Source: Heyndrickxia sporothermodurans
GTDB taxonomy: Bacteria; Bacillota; Bacilli; Bacillales; Bacillaceae_C
NCBI RefSeq assembly: GCF_016785185.1
Contig: NZ_JAEKDY010000102.1
DNA: 12,830 bases
Strand: one strand, 5' to 3'
This document shows, piece after piece, positions 12,704-12,830 of this stretch. Made by a program: the position numbers and the translations under genes. The notes under the pieces were generated by a model. It was given only the letters and a program-made list of their open reading frames with translations. It was not told where the DNA came from and did not search any database. Positions within the stretch are counted from its first letter, which is position 1, and every line of letters begins with the position of its first letter.

Positions 12704-12830
12704 GGTTATGTAAATTATTTTGTGTAAATGATTTTGTTACCATATTTTTGACTATACTAAAATATATGTTCTTACCTGCTAGGGGGATAGGGCAATGCTG
12801 GGGAGCAACCCGAGCACCTAGTAGGGTTCT
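12704..12830. mobile_element. Possible end of an IS256-like element (continues past window)
   Basis: Coding sequence of the SRPBCC gene stops abruptly near 12703. From 12704 the plus strand begins GGTTATGTAAATTATTTTG and continues TGTAAATGATTTTG, two tandem 14-mers (12709-12722 and 12723-12736) differing at one base. A terminus starting with GG and carrying GTGTAAA resembles ends of IS256-family elements as I remember them, but no transposase is in view. A simple deletion junction is the alternative. The presumed target duplication would be the 8-9 bases before 12704 (TCAACGGAA). Confidence 0.3.
12775..12825 (+). ncRNA. Candidate structured RNA element at the right edge (incomplete)
   Basis: CCTGCTAGG (12775-12783) pairs with CCTAGTAGG (12817-12825) over 9 bp with one G-T pair. 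Inside, TGCT-G-GGG (12796-12803) pairs with CCC-G-AGCA (12809-12816) around AGCAA, directly stacked on the outer stem. A one-sided purine-rich loop GGGATAGGGCAA (12784-12795) remains. This asymmetric internal loop looks like a designed RNA fold, for example a leader element or a transposon-end RNA, but it matches no riboswitch class I can name. The strand is uncertain. Confidence 0.3.

Noticed and set aside
12700..12770. Alternative upstream start for the SRPBCC gene (ATG near 12745 in another frame)
   Set aside because: The frame gives MVTKSFTQNN-like text unrelated to the family, has no RBS, and would need a frameshift to join the gene.

Overview
The window looks like chromosomal DNA of a low-GC, spore-forming Bacillales species. 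The coding sequences carry strong AGGAGG-type ribosome binding sites, several genes start with GTG or TTG, and families typical of Bacillus and its relatives are present (DUF3231, AzlCD, Pcp, GntR/FCD with a CynX-type exporter, a chemoreceptor with a SigD-like promoter). The GC-rich intergenic repeat near the right end hints at a Planococcaceae-like relative, but that is only an inference.

Left part (1-3110). The window opens in the last 53 codons of an IS66-family transposase and the right end of that element (to position 210). The element sits inside the 3' end of a methyl-accepting chemotaxis protein gene on the minus strand. The receptor loses its last helix and gains 18 residues read from IS DNA. 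It keeps a good SigD-type promoter. Upstream of it lies a two-repeat DUF3231 gene with its own terminator.

Middle part (3111-8470). A probable unannotated 36-residue amphipathic peptide with a strong RBS and its own terminator precedes a two-gene operon of a FadR-type GntR regulator and a CynX/NimT-type MFS transporter. A visibly more AT-rich block follows (about 5460-8850). It holds a candidate small RNA, a possible decayed reading frame, a secreted matrixin-type zinc protease co-transcribed with a single-pass membrane protein, and a divergent small lipoprotein. This block looks like accessory DNA aimed at the cell surface.

Right part (8855-12830). A minus-strand operon encodes a small two-helix membrane protein, AzlC and AzlD (branched-chain amino acid export). 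Next are a larger lipoprotein, a divergent pyrrolidone-carboxylate peptidase (all catalytic residues present), a GC-rich intergenic repeat patch of about 220 bp, and an SRPBCC/AHSA1-type gene that has lost its 5' end. The sequence beyond that break has tandem 14-mers resembling the end of an IS256-like element and then a foldable RNA candidate cut off by the window edge.

I see no convincing evidence for a large new system such as defence genes, a CRISPR array or a biosynthetic cluster. The best leads are the two transposon-damaged genes, the microprotein, the protease/membrane-protein pair, the GC-rich repeats and the two RNA candidates.
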